Shown: positions 63,148-64,000 of the stretch, piece by piece
How positions within the stretch are numbered: the stretch's first letter is position 1
Layout: the number at the start of each line of letters is the position of its first letter
DNA from: Alexandriicola marinus
GTDB lineage: Bacteria; Pseudomonadota; Alphaproteobacteria; Rhodobacterales; Rhodobacteraceae
Assembly: GCF_004000435.1 (NCBI RefSeq)
Contig: NZ_RBVZ01000001.1
Coordinates: forward strand, 496,001-560,000
DNA: 64,000 nt
Direction: 5' to 3'
Made by a program: the position numbers and the translations under genes
Notes under the pieces: generated by a model
Told to the model about the DNA's origin: nothing
Database searches by the model: none
What the model saw: only the letters and a program-made list of their open reading frames with translations

Positions 63148-64000
63148 GTCGGGCGGCCCTTGTCCGCGAGATAGGGCAGCATCGCCGAGAAATCCCGGCC
63201 CCGTCCGGCGTCCTCCTCGACAAAGCGACGATAGAGGCCGAGCGCCGCCTGGCCCATCGGCGTGGCGGCATCGACCGCTTCGGCGGCCTGCTGGCTCAGC
63301 CCCAGATCCTTGAGCATCAGTTCCGCCGCGAACCCGGGCGCATAGTCATTGTCGGCGGGTGATTTGGGGCCCACCCCGGGGGCCGGGCAATAGGCGGTCA
63401 TCGACCAGCTGGACCCCGACGAGGTCGATACGACGTCGAACATGGATTTCCGGCTGAGCCCCAGTTTGTCCGCCAGAACAAAGGCCTCGCAGGTCGCGAT
63501 CATCGTGGCGCCGAGGATCATGTTGTTGCAGATCTTGGCCGCCTGACCGGCACCGGCCCCGCCGCAATGCACCATCTTCGCGCCCATGATCTCGAACAAT
63601 GGGCGCAGATCACCAAAGGCCTCGGCCGGGCCACCGGCCATGAAGGTCAGCGTCCCCGCCTGCGCCCCGCCGATGCCGCCCGACACGGGCGCGTCCGCCG
63701 CAAGCAGGCCATGTTTCCGGGCCAGATCGGCCACCTCGCGTGCGCTGTCGACATCGACGGTCGAACAATCCAGATGGATCGCGCCTTGCTTCATGAAGGG
63801 GTAAATCTCGCGTGCGACCTGCCGCAGGATCGGCCCGTCCGGCAACATCGTGATGACGACATCGGCCTCGGATACGGCGCCTGCCGGGCTGTCGGCCAAG
63901 GGGATGCCATCGGGGCGGGCCGCGATATCATGCCCGATGACGGAATGGCCCGCCGCGAGGAGGTTTGCGGCCATGGGCGCCCCCATGTTTCCCAGCCCGA
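63144..64000 (-). CDS. mmsB: 3-hydroxyisobutyrate dehydrogenase, 5' end outside the window
   Basis: This NAD-dependent beta-hydroxyacid dehydrogenase converts 3-hydroxyisobutyrate to methylmalonate semialdehyde in valine breakdown. The substrate motif DAPVSGGIGGAQAGTLTFM and the catalytic Lys in GQAAKICNN are present. The frame stays open to the window edge, reading GLGNMGAPMAANLLAAGHS, so the Rossmann N-terminus is cut off by a few residues. The stop is joined to the crp start (ATGA). It may belong to a larger valine-catabolism operon upstream. Confidence 0.9.
   Translation of the reverse strand, partial: GLGNMGAPMAANLLAAGHSVIGHDIAARPDGIPLADSPAGAVSEADVVITMLPDGPILRQVAREIYPFMKQGAIHLDCSTVDVDSAREVADLARKHGLLAADAPVSGGIGGAQAGTLTFMAGGPAEAFGDLRPLFEIMGAKMVHCGGAGAGQAAKICNNMILGATMIATCEAFVLADKLGLSRKSMFDVVSTSSGSSWSMTAYCPAPGVGPKSPADNDYAPGFAAELMLKDLGLSQQAAEAVDAATPMGQAALGLYRRFVEEDAGRGRDFSAMLPYLADKGRPT

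Noticed and set aside
1-64000. CRISPR array, toxin-antitoxin pair, phage-defence cluster or secondary-metabolite cluster
   Set aside because: No regularly spaced repeats, no nuclease/helicase or restriction genes, and no PKS/NRPS genes were seen anywhere in the window.

Overview
The window looks like ordinary core chromosome of an alphaproteobacterium, most likely a marine-type member of the Rhodobacterales (Roseobacter group). The evidence is a GC-rich sequence with dense short-spaced genes, a 407-residue 5-aminolevulinate synthase of the Rhodobacter type, an assimilatory sulfur cluster with DUF2849 and DUF934 genes, an alphaproteobacterial LexA box (GTTC-N7-GTTC) in front of uvrA, and a Rhodobacter-like ferredoxin-NADP reductase. 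I see no prophage, insertion sequence, CRISPR array, rRNA operon or plasmid function.

Layout. 1-2.4 kb: the tail of a molybdenum-hydroxylase FAD subunit, then a divergent phytanoyl-CoA dioxygenase/LacI regulator pair. 2.5-4.2 kb: infC (probably starting at AUA) opposite an Ala/Glu-rich membrane-anchored protein. 4.3-10.4 kb: a sulfur-assimilation operon on the minus strand (cysG, DUF2849, cysI, cysH, DUF934, fpr) facing an Lrp/AsnC regulator across a promoter region with two candidate operators. 10.4-11.3 kb: an AT-rich patch and a lipoprotein, the most foreign-looking part. 11.4-20.4 kb: P450, tpiA, a 2OG oxygenase, TfoX-like and IscA proteins, MFS, SufT, tgt, a methyltransferase, a hydrolase and a membrane-SRPBCC hypothetical. 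20.4-27.7 kb: lon behind a heat-shock-like promoter, an HU protein, two tRNA-Val genes and one tRNA-Asp, pirin, GNAT and small hypotheticals. 27.7-34.9 kb: an M20 peptidase, hemA, a RodZ-like protein, ispG, a short CDF transporter with its MerR regulator, and a DsbA protein. 35.1-46.2 kb: an aminotransferase and many envelope genes (amiC, PBP1A, bactofilin with an M23 peptidase) plus prfB and an amidase. 46.4-64 kb: DUF455, Nudix, bcp, a large AsmA-like protein, queA, two MFS transporters, DUF924, a GGDEF protein, lpdA, uvrA, and finally a mmsB-crp-DUF2892 cluster.

How the genes work together. APS is reduced to sulfite by CysH and sulfite to sulfide by CysI, whose siroheme comes from CysG. 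No flavoprotein subunit (cysJ) is present, so electrons probably come through ferredoxin and Fpr. The two queuosine-pathway tRNA genes, tgt and queA, lie 34 kb apart. Two Fe-S assembly factors (IscA-type and SufT-type) lie close together. AmiC, PBP1A, the bactofilin/M23 pair and the RodZ-like protein make the middle of the window rich in cell-wall functions.

I did not find a convincing undescribed multi-gene system. The best leads are regulatory or small scale: a Crp-type regulator whose predicted binding site overlaps its own stop codon and faces a DUF2892 gene, a family of long perfect palindromes, an AUA-initiated infC, several TTG starts, and a few uncharacterised proteins.
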